DNA of 31,974 nt from contig JAGGSE010000133.1 of assembly GCA_021159225.1 (NCBI GenBank), positions 1 through 31,974 of the forward strand, in the 5' to 3' direction. The stretch is from a bacterium (GTDB lineage: Bacteria; Patescibacteriota; Minisyncoccia; Minisyncoccales; JAGGSE01). The notes below the pieces were generated by a model that was not told the origin of the DNA, ran no database searches, and worked only from the letters and a program-made list of their open reading frames with translations. The translations under genes and the position numbers were made by a program. Positions 11,797-18,980 of the stretch are shown in pieces; positions within the stretch are counted from its first letter, which is position 1, and every line of letters begins with the position of its first letter.

Positions 11797-13433
11797 TGAC
11801 GCTGCTCAGTAAAAAGGAAGTCTTGGACAAGTTTCCGGCTAAGAAGTTCAGGAAGTATCAAAGAGAAGCTATTGAGAAAATGGTTGACGCTTTCAACTCG
11901 GGAGTGAAGTGTATTCTGCTAGAGGCACCTACGGGATTTGGAAAGAGTATAGTGAATACTACTTTCTGCAGGGCTATACAGCCAGCCTTTTACACAACTC
12001 CACAGCTAAGCCTTATAGACCAAATAATAAAAGATAAGATAATAGGGAAGTTCTTTGTTGAGATTAAAGGAAGACAGAACTATAGGTGTGCGTACGACCC
12101 GACAGCTTCGGTGGACGTAGGCTTATGCAGAAGAGTAAAGGACTTTGAGTGTAGAAAAACTGAAGTTTGTCCTTACTGGAGGCAAAAAGTTCGTGCTTTA
12201 AATGCTCCTATTGCTCTGATGAGCTTTGCCTACTTTATGCTTGAAGGTAGAACTGAGACGGAATACAGCTTTGGTCGCCGCAGACTGCTCGTCTTGGATG
12301 AAGCTCATAGCATAGATAAGTATATAGTTAGTCACGTGAGCTTTATAATCTCACCTTACACGGTTCCATTTGAGTTTTATAAGTCAATAGAAAAGCTGAT
12401 AACCGACTTCAGAAACGACTATGAAGTTGTTGCGTTTGTAAAAACAGCCCTAGAGTACGCAAGAGCTACTTATGATAAGTACGTGCAGTTAACACTTACA
12501 GGTGAAGAGTTGAGTGTTACGGATGCGTATGACTATGCTTTGATAGAGAACTTTATTTCTATGGCTGAGACTTTTCTCAATTCAGCTGAGTATGCTGAGT
12601 GGGTTTGGGACTTAGGCTGGAGCAGTTATATGGGAAAGAACTATAAGAAGTTCATAGCTCAGCCTGTTTACGCCCGCATCTTTGCGGCGGATATGGTCTG
12701 GAGTAGGGCTGACTATTATATAGTGAGCAGTGCAACTATACTCGACCCGAAGATTTACGTCTTTGAGACTGGACTTGATAAAGTGCTTAAAATGGATGAG
12801 ATACTTCATCTTCAAATACCTTCGACTTTTCCGGCAGAGAACAGACCTATTATAGATGTTACTAACGGAAGGCTTACTTATAACGAAAGGACTAAGAACT
12901 TTCCTATTGCGGTAAAGATTCTTGAGAAAATTATAGAGCTTGAAAAGGGAAGAAATATCGCAGTTCACTGCCATAGTTACGATATGATGATAGGCATAGA
13001 GAACCTTATTGACCCGAAGTATAAGCCTTTACTTGTAACTCATACACCAGCTACCCGCCAAGAAGCTCTTGAGAAATGGAAGAATAGTAGAGGTAAAGTC
13101 TTTCTATGCGTGAGCTTTGAAGAGGGACAGGACTGGGTAGGAGATATTTGCGAGGCACAGGTTTTATTTAAAGTGCCTTATGGAGATATAAAGGATAAGA
13201 GAATTCATAAGAGGCTTACTGAAAAGAAAGACTGGAAGTGGTATAGAAATGAAGCTTTGAAAACTGTTATACAAGCCTATGGTAGGGCAGTTAGAACGCC
13301 TGAGGATAAGGCAGCGTTCTATGTTATAGACTCAAGCTTTGTTGACTTAATAAGGCGATGTAGAAAGAACTTGCCTGACTGGTTTAAAGAAGCTCTGCCA
13401 GAGCACTGGAAGAAACTTGTGGAGGTGAAGTAA
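11796..13433 (+). CDS. XPD/Rad3-like SF2 helicase with Fe-S cysteines
   Basis: About 545 residues. Walker A EAPTGFGKS at 44-52 (numbering from GTG 11793), DEAH at 169-172, and a motif VI segment QAYGRAVRTPED near residue 500. Between Walker A and DEAH are four cysteines (99, 112, 120, 126), the position and number of the 4Fe-4S ligands of XPD, FancJ and DinG. The family unwinds DNA 5'-to-3'. The C-terminal Arch and HD2 regions look shorter than in cellular XPD (about 580-650 residues). In this virus it likely acts in replication restart or recombination with the RecA-like ATPase and Cas4-like nuclease. Confidence 0.88.
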   Translation: MTLLSKKEVLDKFPAKKFRKYQREAIEKMVDAFNSGVKCILLEAPTGFGKSIVNTTFCRAIQPAFYTTPQLSLIDQIIKDKIIGKFFVEIKGRQNYRCAYDPTASVDVGLCRRVKDFECRKTEVCPYWRQKVRALNAPIALMSFAYFMLEGRTETEYSFGRRRLLVLDEAHSIDKYIVSHVSFIISPYTVPFEFYKSIEKLITDFRNDYEVVAFVKTALEYARATYDKYVQLTLTGEELSVTDAYDYALIENFISMAETFLNSAEYAEWVWDLGWSSYMGKNYKKFIAQPVYARIFAADMVWSRADYYIVSSATILDPKIYVFETGLDKVLKMDEILHLQIPSTFPAENRPIIDVTNGRLTYNERTKNFPIAVKILEKIIELEKGRNIAVHCHSYDMMIGIENLIDPKYKPLLVTHTPATRQEALEKWKNSRGKVFLCVSFEEGQDWVGDICEAQVLFKVPYGDIKDKRIHKRLTEKKDWKWYRNEALKTVIQAYGRAVRTPEDKAAFYVIDSSFVDLIRRCRKNLPDWFKEALPEHWKKLVEVK

Positions 13434-13790
13434 GTGGATGAATTAGCTTTAATAATACTACAGGCAATACTTAACGGAGCTATGCTCGCTGTAGGCATGA
13501 TTATAGGGACTAGACTTACAGCCAGTACTATGGAAAGAAAGATAATGAAGATGATAGAAAAGTCTGAGACTGCACAGGCTTTTAAAAAGCTCCTACTTAG
13601 AGTAGATGAGATGCTTAAGAATCAGGAAGTTACTTCAAAGGCAGAAAAGTTCTTTGAAGAAGCTACAGCTTTGGTTACTTCAAAAGAAGCTAAGAACTTC
13701 TTTAAGAATTTGACTGAACTAATGAAGATGCTTGGAACTTCAGAAAGTGAAGAAATCTTGAAACTACCTAAAAAGGAGGTGAAAGAATGA
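13434..13790 (+). CDS. N-anchored membrane protein with helical tail
   Basis: 118 residues from GTG 13434. One membrane helix at residues 5-26 with small residues and Met, then a long amphipathic, charged helical region likely to form a coiled coil. Follows the helicase with no gap. Could anchor a complex to the membrane; no family recognised. Confidence 0.55.
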   Translation: MDELALIILQAILNGAMLAVGMIIGTRLTASTMERKIMKMIEKSETAQAFKKLLLRVDEMLKNQEVTSKAEKFFEEATALVTSKEAKNFFKNLTELMKMLGTSESEEILKLPKKEVKE

Positions 13791-13975
13791 TAAAAGTGTG
13801 TATTAACGCGTTACCTGAAAAGAAGACCTTTATCAAGCGTCTAAAAGAGTTGTTCTTTCCGAAGGAAGAATGGATGCATATACGCCTTAAGATAAACAAA
13901 GAAAGGATAGTTTGCGTAGAAGAAATGAAGAATATATCTTTTATAACAGCCGCAGTAGAGGAGGTGAAAGAATGA
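13787..13975 (+). CDS. Hypothetical protein, 62 aa
   Basis: ATGA overlap start after AAGGAGGTGAAAGA. Basic, with a short alpha/beta pattern. Its last codons hold a ribosome site almost identical to its own, which starts the next gene. No function recognised. Confidence 0.5.
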   Translation: MIKVCINALPEKKTFIKRLKELFFPKEEWMHIRLKINKERIVCVEEMKNISFITAAVEEVKE

Positions 13976-14133
13976 AGATAGAGCGTTCAAATATAATAGT
14001 AGAAGACTTTAACACTGGAGCTACGCTGAGAGAAGGTTTCCACGACGAGTTCGACGCCCTTGAGTGGGCTGAAAGGAATCTTATAAAGGGAACTAAGATA
14101 ATAATAAAGACTATAAGAGTAATAGAAATATAA
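13972..14133 (+). CDS. Hypothetical protein, 53 aa; last rightward gene
   Basis: ATG 13972 follows GAGGAGGTGAAAGA; a frame from 13912 is not preferred. Two beta strands, an acidic helix with Trp, and a C-terminal Lys/Ile-rich strand. It is the last gene before the gene-free junction. Confidence 0.5.
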   Translation: MKIERSNIIVEDFNTGATLREGFHDEFDALEWAERNLIKGTKIIIKTIRVIEI

Positions 14134-14290
14134 GATAGATAAGTTGCGGTGAAGGCTCCTACCGCTTGGAGCTGGAGTAAGAGGTAGGGGGCGAGAGCGG
14201 GCAAGCTCTACCGCAGGTGCTTCAGTAGGCGGATGCCGAGGTTCTCACCTGCGGTGTGAGTCCCGTAGAACCATTATAGGTTCTACTATA
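14134..14290. ncRNA. Hairpin-rich gene-free region, first half of the convergent junction
   Basis: No plausible ORF. Strong stems: a 10-base perfect inverted repeat, ACCGCAGGTG 14210-14219 with CACCTGCGGT 14246-14255 (26-base loop); an 8-base perfect repeat, GTAGAACC 14265-14272 with GGTTCTAC 14279-14286 (6-base loop); AGAGC/GCTCT at 14194-14209; and GCGGT 14146-14150 able to pair with ACCGC at 14161 or 14210. GC is higher than in nearby genes. This could be a structured RNA at the end of the rightward operon, a transcription barrier between convergent operons, or a replication/packaging site. No known RNA family or tRNA recognised. Confidence 0.4.
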
Positions 14291-14375
14291 GAGGAGACTA
14301 TAAAAATAAGAGGACTGTATACTTCATACGCGGCTCTTGCTGTAATTTCTGCGTACGTTCTCTAGTAGTTATTAG

Positions 14376-14391
14376 TGTTATTATATTTATA
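14376..14391 (+). promoter_or_regulatory. TATA-like element inside the junction
   Basis: TTATATTTATAGA lies about 10-20 bases before the second structured block. It could start a short rightward transcript covering 14405-14530. AT-rich spacer DNA is an alternative explanation. Confidence 0.25.
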
Positions 14392-14396
14392 GAGAT

Positions 14397-14523
14397 AACT
14401 CCCGTAGGGAGCTGTTTCCCTTTGCGGAGTTCAGCTCCCTAGCCAAGCCTACTTACCGGAGGCCGTGCCGTTATCCTGCCCCACCTACCACCAAGTACCC
14501 CGCTCCTCCGGCTTTCGGCTTGG
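14397..14523. ncRNA. Second structured block of the convergent junction
   Basis: Two mutually exclusive pairings: AACTCC 14397-14402 with GGAGTT 14426-14431, and GGGAGCTG 14407-14414 with CAGCTCCC 14432-14439. A local CTCCC-GTA-GGGAG hairpin at 14399-14411 also competes. This looks like a switch or terminator/antiterminator. A nested pair follows: CCAAGCC 14443-14449 with GGCTTGG 14517-14523, enclosing CCGGAGG 14456-14462 with CCTCCGG 14505-14511. The terminal loop (14475-14501) is very C-rich; its complement has several G-runs that could form a quadruplex in leftward transcripts. No ORF is supported here. Confidence 0.4.
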
Positions 14524-14542
14524 ACTTTCTTCCAGTGCATCA

Positions 14543-14938
14543 CTATAGTTTAGTAGTTCTTATACGTCTTCTTTTTCTTGGTTGCTTTCCTTTAAGAAAG
14601 GACTTCAGTTTTTCTTTTACTACCTCAGGAAAGTTGAGCACTTCTTTGTTAGTGAATCTTATAACTTCAAAGCCTTCTCTTCTTAGTAGTTCATCTCTTC
14701 TTTTGTCATAATCAGTTCTGTACTTGTGATACTCTCCGTCTACTTCTACGATTACTCCTCTGTTTCTTTTAGTCAGATAAAAGTCTGCTATATACCACCT
14801 TATTCTTTTCTGAAATATATAATCTATTCCGAGTGAGTTAAGTATTCTTTTCATAGCAAGTTCTGCCTTTGTAGGTCTACGTCTAAGTTTATACGAATAG
14901 CCCGTTATACGTAGTTTATCTTTAGTAGGTACCTTCAT
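14543..14938 (-). CDS. DUF559/Vsr-like endonuclease
   Basis: 131 residues. The DUF559 signature is complete: Thr-Lys-Ala-Glu near 23-26, a Tyr-Ile-Ala-Asp-Phe segment with D52, VIVEVDGEYH with E65/D67/H71, an Arg-Asp-Glu helix and a Gly-Phe-Glu-Val-Ile-Arg-Phe strand. This is a PD-(D/E)XK-fold nuclease related to very-short-patch repair enzymes. The C-terminus is highly basic. It is the last leftward gene, overlapping its neighbour by 4 bases. Possible roles are DNA repair, superinfection exclusion or host-DNA attack; the substrate is not evident. Confidence 0.8.
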   Translation of the reverse strand: MKVPTKDKLRITGYSYKLRRRPTKAELAMKRILNSLGIDYIFQKRIRWYIADFYLTKRNRGVIVEVDGEYHKYRTDYDKRRDELLRREGFEVIRFTNKEVLNFPEVVKEKLKSFLKGKQPRKRRRIRTTKL

Positions 14939-15384
14939 CTTTCATATCTTCTTAAACTAAAGATAGATTCTAGTATAGCTTGGTGCTTTACTTCTTCAGC
15001 GTGTATCTCTCTTAGTTTTTGTGCTTCTCCATGAAAGCCGAGTGCTTCGCATAGGTCAGCTAAAGTTTTGTACTCTATCTGAGCTTTCTTTTCATCTTCT
15101 ATTAGGTCTTTTATACACTTCCGGAACTGGCGTAGTGCTTCTTCTCTTATCATCTTCTCTTCCATACTTAGTTTCTTTGCTCTTCTTTCAGCTTCTTCTT
15201 TTGCTTTTACCAAGTCTTCAGGAAGTCCAAGATACTCTATATTTTCTTTTAGTTCATAGTAGTTTCTTTTACCGTGTTTCTTTAGTAGATGAGACGCTAC
15301 TTCACTCCAAGTCTTTCCTTCAAACCCGCAGATTTTACACCTGAATCTGTAGCTGTATAACCACTCAGGTCTATATCCTCTCAT
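14935..15384 (-). CDS. C2H2 zinc finger fused to a ferritin-like helical domain
   Basis: 149 residues. The N-terminal finger is CxxC-x12-H-x4-H (C16, C19, H32, H37) with aromatic Phe and Trp between. After a charged helix, residues 85-145 have the rubrerythrin-like pattern: an acidic helix with Glu/Ala/Glu-Tyr (E98, E104) and a second with Glu-Glu-Val-Lys-His (E131, H134) followed by Leu-Glu. A full di-iron ferritin core has two ExxH motifs on four helices; only one is clear, so it may form the core as a dimer or be structural. RBS GAGGTGAT before ATG 15384. Possible oxygen/iron sensing regulator. Confidence 0.5.
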   Translation of the reverse strand: MRGYRPEWLYSYRFRCKICGFEGKTWSEVASHLLKKHGKRNYYELKENIEYLGLPEDLVKAKEEAERRAKKLSMEEKMIREEALRQFRKCIKDLIEDEKKAQIEYKTLADLCEALGFHGEAQKLREIHAEEVKHQAILESIFSLRRYER

Positions 15385-15409
15385 ACCTTATCACCTCTTG
15401 AGTATAGGG

Positions 15410-15514
15410 GGAGCGTGGGAGGCGGTCTAGGCTCCTTCGACCGACCCGGCATTCTTTTAGGCTACCTCCCTTTAGAAGAATTAGAGGGGAGAAGGGTACT
15501 GTCCGGGACGCTCC
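15410..15514. other. Structured gap between glycosyltransferase and zinc-finger genes
   Basis: The 138-base gap (15385-15522) holds no ORF. GGAGCGT 15410-15416 pairs with ACGCTCC 15508-15514, enclosing GGGAGG 15417-15422 with CCTCCC 15465-15470 and CCCGG 15445-15449 with CCGGG 15503-15507. The layout suggests a folded leader or 3' end separating the structural operon from the two terminal genes. No TATA box is seen on the minus strand here. Confidence 0.35.
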
Positions 15515-15522
15515 TTTCCCTC

Positions 15523-16377
15523 TCAAAATCTTTCACCTCTCCTTATTTCTTTACAGTATTCGGGTTCGGGTACGACTCTAGGTTCTGAAGTAGTATAAGA
15601 ACAGTAGTAACCTCTTGTGGATATGAAGAACGGAGCTTTGAGCTCGTAAACTATATCTCCAAGCTGAGCAAGTTTACGCGGGAAGTTAACTTCTTCCTCG
15701 ATTAAGACTTGGACTCTATCCATCTGGTCTATATCTAAGTTAAAGCCTCCTATATCAAAATATGCTTGTCGGCGGAAAGCAGAGCCGCCTCCCGGTAGTC
15801 TAGCTCTAGCGTGAGGGACTATATTGGAATACCAGATATAAAAGGCGGTAATTAAGCTTGAGTCATCGTAAGGTATGTGAGGACAGGAAACTGCTACTAC
15901 TTGGCTGTTATGAAAGTGTCTTAATACTAAGTTAAGCCAGTTTGGAGGGTAAATACAGTCGGCGTCTACAGCGACTATTATGTCGGCTTGGCTGTATTTA
16001 ATGCCGGTGTCTCTTGCGTATAGTTTGCCACGCCTAGGCTCTTTTATAACTTCGGCGTATAGACTTGCTATTTCGGCTGTGGCGTCTTCGGAGCCGTTGT
16101 CTACTACGATTAAGCCGAAGTAATCTGGATACTTGTGGATTATATTCTGGTTGAGTAGGCTGTCTAAGGCTTGTTCTATAAAGTATTCTTCGTTGTAGGC
16201 GGGCATGACTATTTGAACTGAGCCTGCGGGTTTTGTTACAGGATAGTCATACTTGAAGACTTCGGAAGTCATTCTTTTATAAAGCTTGTCAGTTGCCACA
16301 GCAACAGTGCCGGTTACGCCGCTAATAGCGGTTAAAGCAGTTAGTATTGTGTTATTTATCTTTTCAAGGAAGCTCAT
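15523..16377 (-). CDS. Family 2 glycosyltransferase with N-terminal membrane segment
   Basis: 284 residues. A weak hydrophobic segment at 10-29 precedes a GT-A core: VMPAYNEE (57-64), VVDNGSEDAT (91-100), the metal-binding DAD at 138-140, a Gly-Gly-Gly-Ser acceptor loop and an Ile-Glu-Glu-Glu...Arg segment matching the (E/Q)D...xxR region. It transfers a sugar from a nucleotide donor; acceptors could be virion proteins or host surface glycans. It sits at the end of the structural operon, whose other genes include glycan-binding and glycan-cutting proteins. ATG 16377 overlaps the upstream mini-gene by 4 bases. Confidence 0.88.
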   Translation of the reverse strand: MSFLEKINNTILTALTAISGVTGTVAVATDKLYKRMTSEVFKYDYPVTKPAGSVQIVMPAYNEEYFIEQALDSLLNQNIIHKYPDYFGLIVVDNGSEDATAEIASLYAEVIKEPRRGKLYARDTGIKYSQADIIVAVDADCIYPPNWLNLVLRHFHNSQVVAVSCPHIPYDDSSLITAFYIWYSNIVPHARARLPGGGSAFRRQAYFDIGGFNLDIDQMDRVQVLIEEEVNFPRKLAQLGDIVYELKAPFFISTRGYYCSYTTSEPRVVPEPEYCKEIRRGERF

Positions 16378-16538
16378 ACTATCACCAGAGTAAAGCCGTT
16401 TATTATTATACGTCTGACTACAACAGCTACTACGAATATTGTAGTGCCGTCTTCGAGTACGCCGTTTATTCTCCGCCTACCCCATTCATCTAGGCTTGTG
16501 TTAAGCATTATATCTCCATACTCGGTTATCTCAGTCAT
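16374..16538 (-). CDS. 54-residue protein with hydrophobic C-terminal half
   Basis: ATG 16538 abuts the preceding stop and TGA overlaps the glycosyltransferase ATG. The N-terminal half is polar with Trp-Gly-Arg-Arg; residues 33-41 are a Val/Ala/Ile/Phe run and the end is again Ile/Val/Leu-rich. Beta-strands seem more likely than a membrane helix because Arg pairs interrupt. No function recognised. Confidence 0.5.
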   Translation of the reverse strand: MTEITEYGDIMLNTSLDEWGRRRINGVLEDGTTIFVVAVVVRRIIINGFTLVIV

Positions 16539-17297
16539 CTAAACTCCCATCTCAAGGTTTAGGAATCTTATATGAAATAAAGTCGGGCACTCATTCCGAA
16601 TATAGACAGGTCTGTATGTTGGATGCGTATACGTGGAAACTCCGTTAGCGTATATTCTATCGCCATAATGGAGTCTATACATTCCATAGGTTTCATGCGA
16701 ACGGTACACATCCCAAGTTTGAGGAGGACTTATTTCTTGTCCGTAATCAGATGCCCTATCGAAACAAAAACGGCTAGGTCTTGTTGCTAGAGCACTCGGA
16801 TTTCCTTCAGTTAAAGCCGGTTGAGCTGATGCTGTTTTATACTCAAGTCTGAAGTTACCTAGGACTTTAAATCTTGTTATTTGTATTTGGTACGCCTTAT
16901 AATCCCAAACGCTATCACTAACGCTTGACCACAGGCTGAGCTCAAGAGTATCACCTACTGCAACGTCAAGGAAATAAGCATTAATTGTATAATAGTAATT
17001 TGCACTTACGCTAAAGCTACCATCGTTAACGGCACTTCCATTTTTTAACATCTTCCAGTATAGAGTTCCGGCCGTTGTAAATTGACCTGCTCCTATGACT
17101 ACTCCTATGAGCATCTTACTCTCAGGTTGAATACTTATATCTGGTAAGTCTGCATCGGCTACGGTATAACTTATCTGTGGAGTTGCGGGCTCTGCGGTAG
17201 GTAAAGTTTCTGGTGTAGTAAGCAAAGTTTCCTGTGGCGTCTGGTAAGTTATCTGAAAAGCCTTAAGGCTTGAGTATAGTGGAGTCAGCCTTGTCAT
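16539..17297 (-). CDS. Beta-rich virion protein, 252 aa
   Basis: A Thr/Pro-rich N-terminal stalk of about 45 residues is followed by Ser/Thr/Tyr-rich beta strands typical of adhesion or fibre domains, then a His/Tyr/Arg-rich C-terminal part. Co-transcribed and overlapping (ATGA) with the small protein at 17294. Probably an external structural protein; no family recognised. Confidence 0.5.
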   Translation of the reverse strand: MTRLTPLYSSLKAFQITYQTPQETLLTTPETLPTAEPATPQISYTVADADLPDISIQPESKMLIGVVIGAGQFTTAGTLYWKMLKNGSAVNDGSFSVSANYYYTINAYFLDVAVGDTLELSLWSSVSDSVWDYKAYQIQITRFKVLGNFRLEYKTASAQPALTEGNPSALATRPSRFCFDRASDYGQEISPPQTWDVYRSHETYGMYRLHYGDRIYANGVSTYTHPTYRPVYIRNECPTLFHIRFLNLEMGV

Positions 17298-17584
17298 TTG
17301 GTCTGCACTCCATCATAGCCTATTAAACGGGCATTTGCCGTATCACTATTATAAACTCTAATCCAAAGACTGTTCGTTACATGAAAAGCATACTTAGCGT
17401 AGACGCCTGCTCCGGTATCACTGTCAAAGGTAAGCTCATTAGTGCCGTCTGTGAATACTAGGCTGACGTCATACTCGTGATAGATATTATGTATTACCCA
17501 CTCTTCACCTGACGGAGGACGTATATCCAAATAGTTTGAAGCGGCTACGCTTTGCAGGTCAGATTTAACGTCTCCTACAGCCAT
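17294..17584 (-). CDS. Small beta-sandwich virion protein, 96 aa
   Basis: ATG 17584 after GGAGGTG. The sequence runs Asp-Leu-Gln-Ser-Val-Ala-Ala, a Pro-Pro-Ser-Gly-Glu-Glu-Trp-Val-Ile segment, an Asp-Gly-Thr-Asn turn, and a terminal Gly-Tyr-Asp-Gly-Val-Gln. Proteins of this style recur among virus minor structural components, where the Pro-Ser-Gly-Glu-Glu-Trp strand opens a jelly-roll. I believe it is a small virion or receptor-binding accessory protein; the name rests on recollection of the pattern, not on a search. Confidence 0.5.
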   Translation of the reverse strand: MAVGDVKSDLQSVAASNYLDIRPPSGEEWVIHNIYHEYDVSLVFTDGTNELTFDSDTGAGVYAKYAFHVTNSLWIRVYNSDTANARLIGYDGVQTK

Positions 17585-17586
17585 AT

Positions 17587-18282
17587 TTACACCTCCTCAA
17601 CGCATATCCAACCTTTAACATTAACTGCTCCAGATACGTATATTTCTATAACTTCATCAGCTGAACCTTGAGGAGCAGTTAAGCCTAAACAGTTCATAGC
17701 ATGAGCACCTTTAAAAGGTAAACCAGCTATAACGTTTCCGCTAGTAGCAAATCTCAATTCAACAACAACATCCGCATCTGAGTAGAAACTCCAACCTAAG
17801 ACCTTAGCGGCTTTACCAGTAGCCGGTGTATATATAGTAGTAGAACCGGCTGCAGTTGCCGCTACACTGAAATGAGTAACAGAGCCTTCTCTTTCGATAT
17901 TTACTTTTCCTATAGTATTAGTTCCGCTTGGAAGGGCGTCAATTATAGTTGACCTGAACTTATCGGTTCCTACGGAAGCAAGTGCGTCTTCTAATTTATC
18001 TAAGAGGTTTTTCACATCAGTAAGTGTAGATTCACTTGCTCTTGTACTAAGCAAAGCGTCTAAATTCTGGAGCTTTGCAAAATCAGAACTCCAGTCCCTT
18101 CCTGTTAAAGACGTGCCGGCTATCTTTATAAGATTTATATCTGATTCAGGTATACTATCTACAATACTTACTCTAAATTTATCCGTACCTATACTTGCAA
18201 GTGCGTTGTCAACTTCATCAAGAATAGCTTTTATTTCTTCAAGTATAGTTTCTTCCTTTTCAGAGCCACTTTCCATTTCCAT
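17587..18282 (-). CDS. Fibre-like protein with internal duplication
   Basis: 231 residues. Residues 17-46 and 90-119 are near-copies (helix, Gly-Thr-Asp-Lys-Phe-Arg, short strand, Pro), separated by a Leu-Thr-Gly-Arg-Asp-Trp segment and a short helix. The C-terminal 95 residues form a Ser/Gly/Val-rich beta sandwich with two Cys. This stalk-plus-head layout is typical of tail-fibre or spike proteins. ATG 18282 overlaps the stop of the preceding coiled-coil gene by one base. Confidence 0.6.
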   Translation of the reverse strand: MEMESGSEKEETILEEIKAILDEVDNALASIGTDKFRVSIVDSIPESDINLIKIAGTSLTGRDWSSDFAKLQNLDALLSTRASESTLTDVKNLLDKLEDALASVGTDKFRSTIIDALPSGTNTIGKVNIEREGSVTHFSVAATAAGSTTIYTPATGKAAKVLGWSFYSDADVVVELRFATSGNVIAGLPFKGAHAMNCLGLTAPQGSADEVIEIYVSGAVNVKGWICVEEV

Positions 18283-18686
18283 TACTTTCGCCTCCCGAAT
18301 ACGTGAATATAAGCTATGCCTGAGCCGGCTGAGTTAGTTATATATATACGCCTTATTTCGTACTCCGATATACTTATTCTTTGCTTTGCGGAAAGTTCAA
18401 TAGGTTCTTCACTTTGAGAATTAAATCTTATAGTTAAAGCAGAAGGAACCGCAGGTATAGTTAAAGCATTAACTTCAATTCCCATCTCATCAAAGTCAGC
18501 TATGAGTTCGTTATCTCTTTCTATACTTAAGTCGAGTTCAAATCTTAAGTGTAAGTCATTCTTTTCTTTAAGTTTAGCAATCTCTTCTTTAAGTCTACCC
18601 ATTTCTTCCTTAAGAGAAAAAATTCCATCTCTCAGTTCAAGAAGTAAAGCGGCGTTTATAGCATCTGGGTTTATCTCTTCAGCCAA
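18282..18686 (-). CDS. Coiled-coil stalk with C-terminal beta domain
   Basis: About 134 residues. A 30-residue Glu/Lys/Leu coiled coil is followed by a beta-rich domain ending in a basic Gly-Arg-Arg-Lys. TTG 18686 is preferred (GGAGG 12 bases upstream); TTG 18698 is the alternative but touches the ribosome site. It likely trimerises and pairs with the fibre-like protein next to it. Confidence 0.5.
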   Translation of the reverse strand: MAEEINPDAINAALLLELRDGIFSLKEEMGRLKEEIAKLKEKNDLHLRFELDLSIERDNELIADFDEMGIEVNALTIPAVPSALTIRFNSQSEEPIELSAKQRISISEYEIRRIYITNSAGSGIAYIHVFGRRK

Positions 18687-18831
18687 GTCTCTTAGCAACC
18701 TCCCTAGCCTTTTCTATCTCTGCTGTAGTTAGACCGGTCTGCCCGGTTGAGCGTAAATAGGCGAGGTAACAAATAGCTACTATAGCTATTGCAACTATGC
18801 CAACTATACCGAGTATAACTTTGTCGTCCAT
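18679..18831 (-). CDS. 50-residue membrane protein, twin A
   Basis: ATG 18831 overlaps the stop of its twin; TGA at 18681-18679. Residues 5-24 are one membrane helix rich in Ile/Val/Ala/Gly; a Gly-Gln-Thr-Gly linker leads to the tail LTTAEIEKAREVAKRLG. The same tail ends the upstream gene, so the two are a tandem duplication. Likely a small virion-membrane or holin-type protein. Confidence 0.6.
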   Translation of the reverse strand: MDDKVILGIVGIVAIAIVAICYLAYLRSTGQTGLTTAEIEKAREVAKRLG

Positions 18832-18980
18832 CAGCCAAGCCTCCTTGCGATTTCTCTTGCTTTTTCTATTTCAGCTGTAGTTAAAGCTTGTTGCTGTAAA
18901 CTTAGCCTGTATATCATGTAAACTAGGAAGGCGAGAAAGGCGAGAAAGCCAAGTATAGCTAGTAATTTTTCTAACTCCAT
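18831..18980 (-). CDS. 49-residue membrane protein, twin B
   Basis: ATG 18980 directly abuts the preceding stop. The membrane helix (residues 7-24) is rich in Leu/Phe/Ala, and the tail LTTAEIEKAREIARRLG differs at only two positions from the tail of twin A, while the membrane segments differ. Selective constraint on the amphipathic tail suggests it contacts a partner. Confidence 0.6.
   Translation of the reverse strand: MELEKLLAILGFLAFLAFLVYMIYRLSLQQQALTTAEIEKAREIARRLG

Noticed and set aside
14146..14275. tRNA-like appearance of the junction (GCGGT pair, GGTTC, and an AACCA end).
   Set aside because: No consistent acceptor stem, anticodon arm or T-loop pattern could be assembled on either strand.
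71..14482. TCCTGCCC repeated near 74, 763, 11564 and 14474, suggesting regulator sites.
   Set aside because: Two of the copies are in unrelated settings (one within the methylase gene) and an eight-base word may recur by chance; spacing and flanks are not shared.
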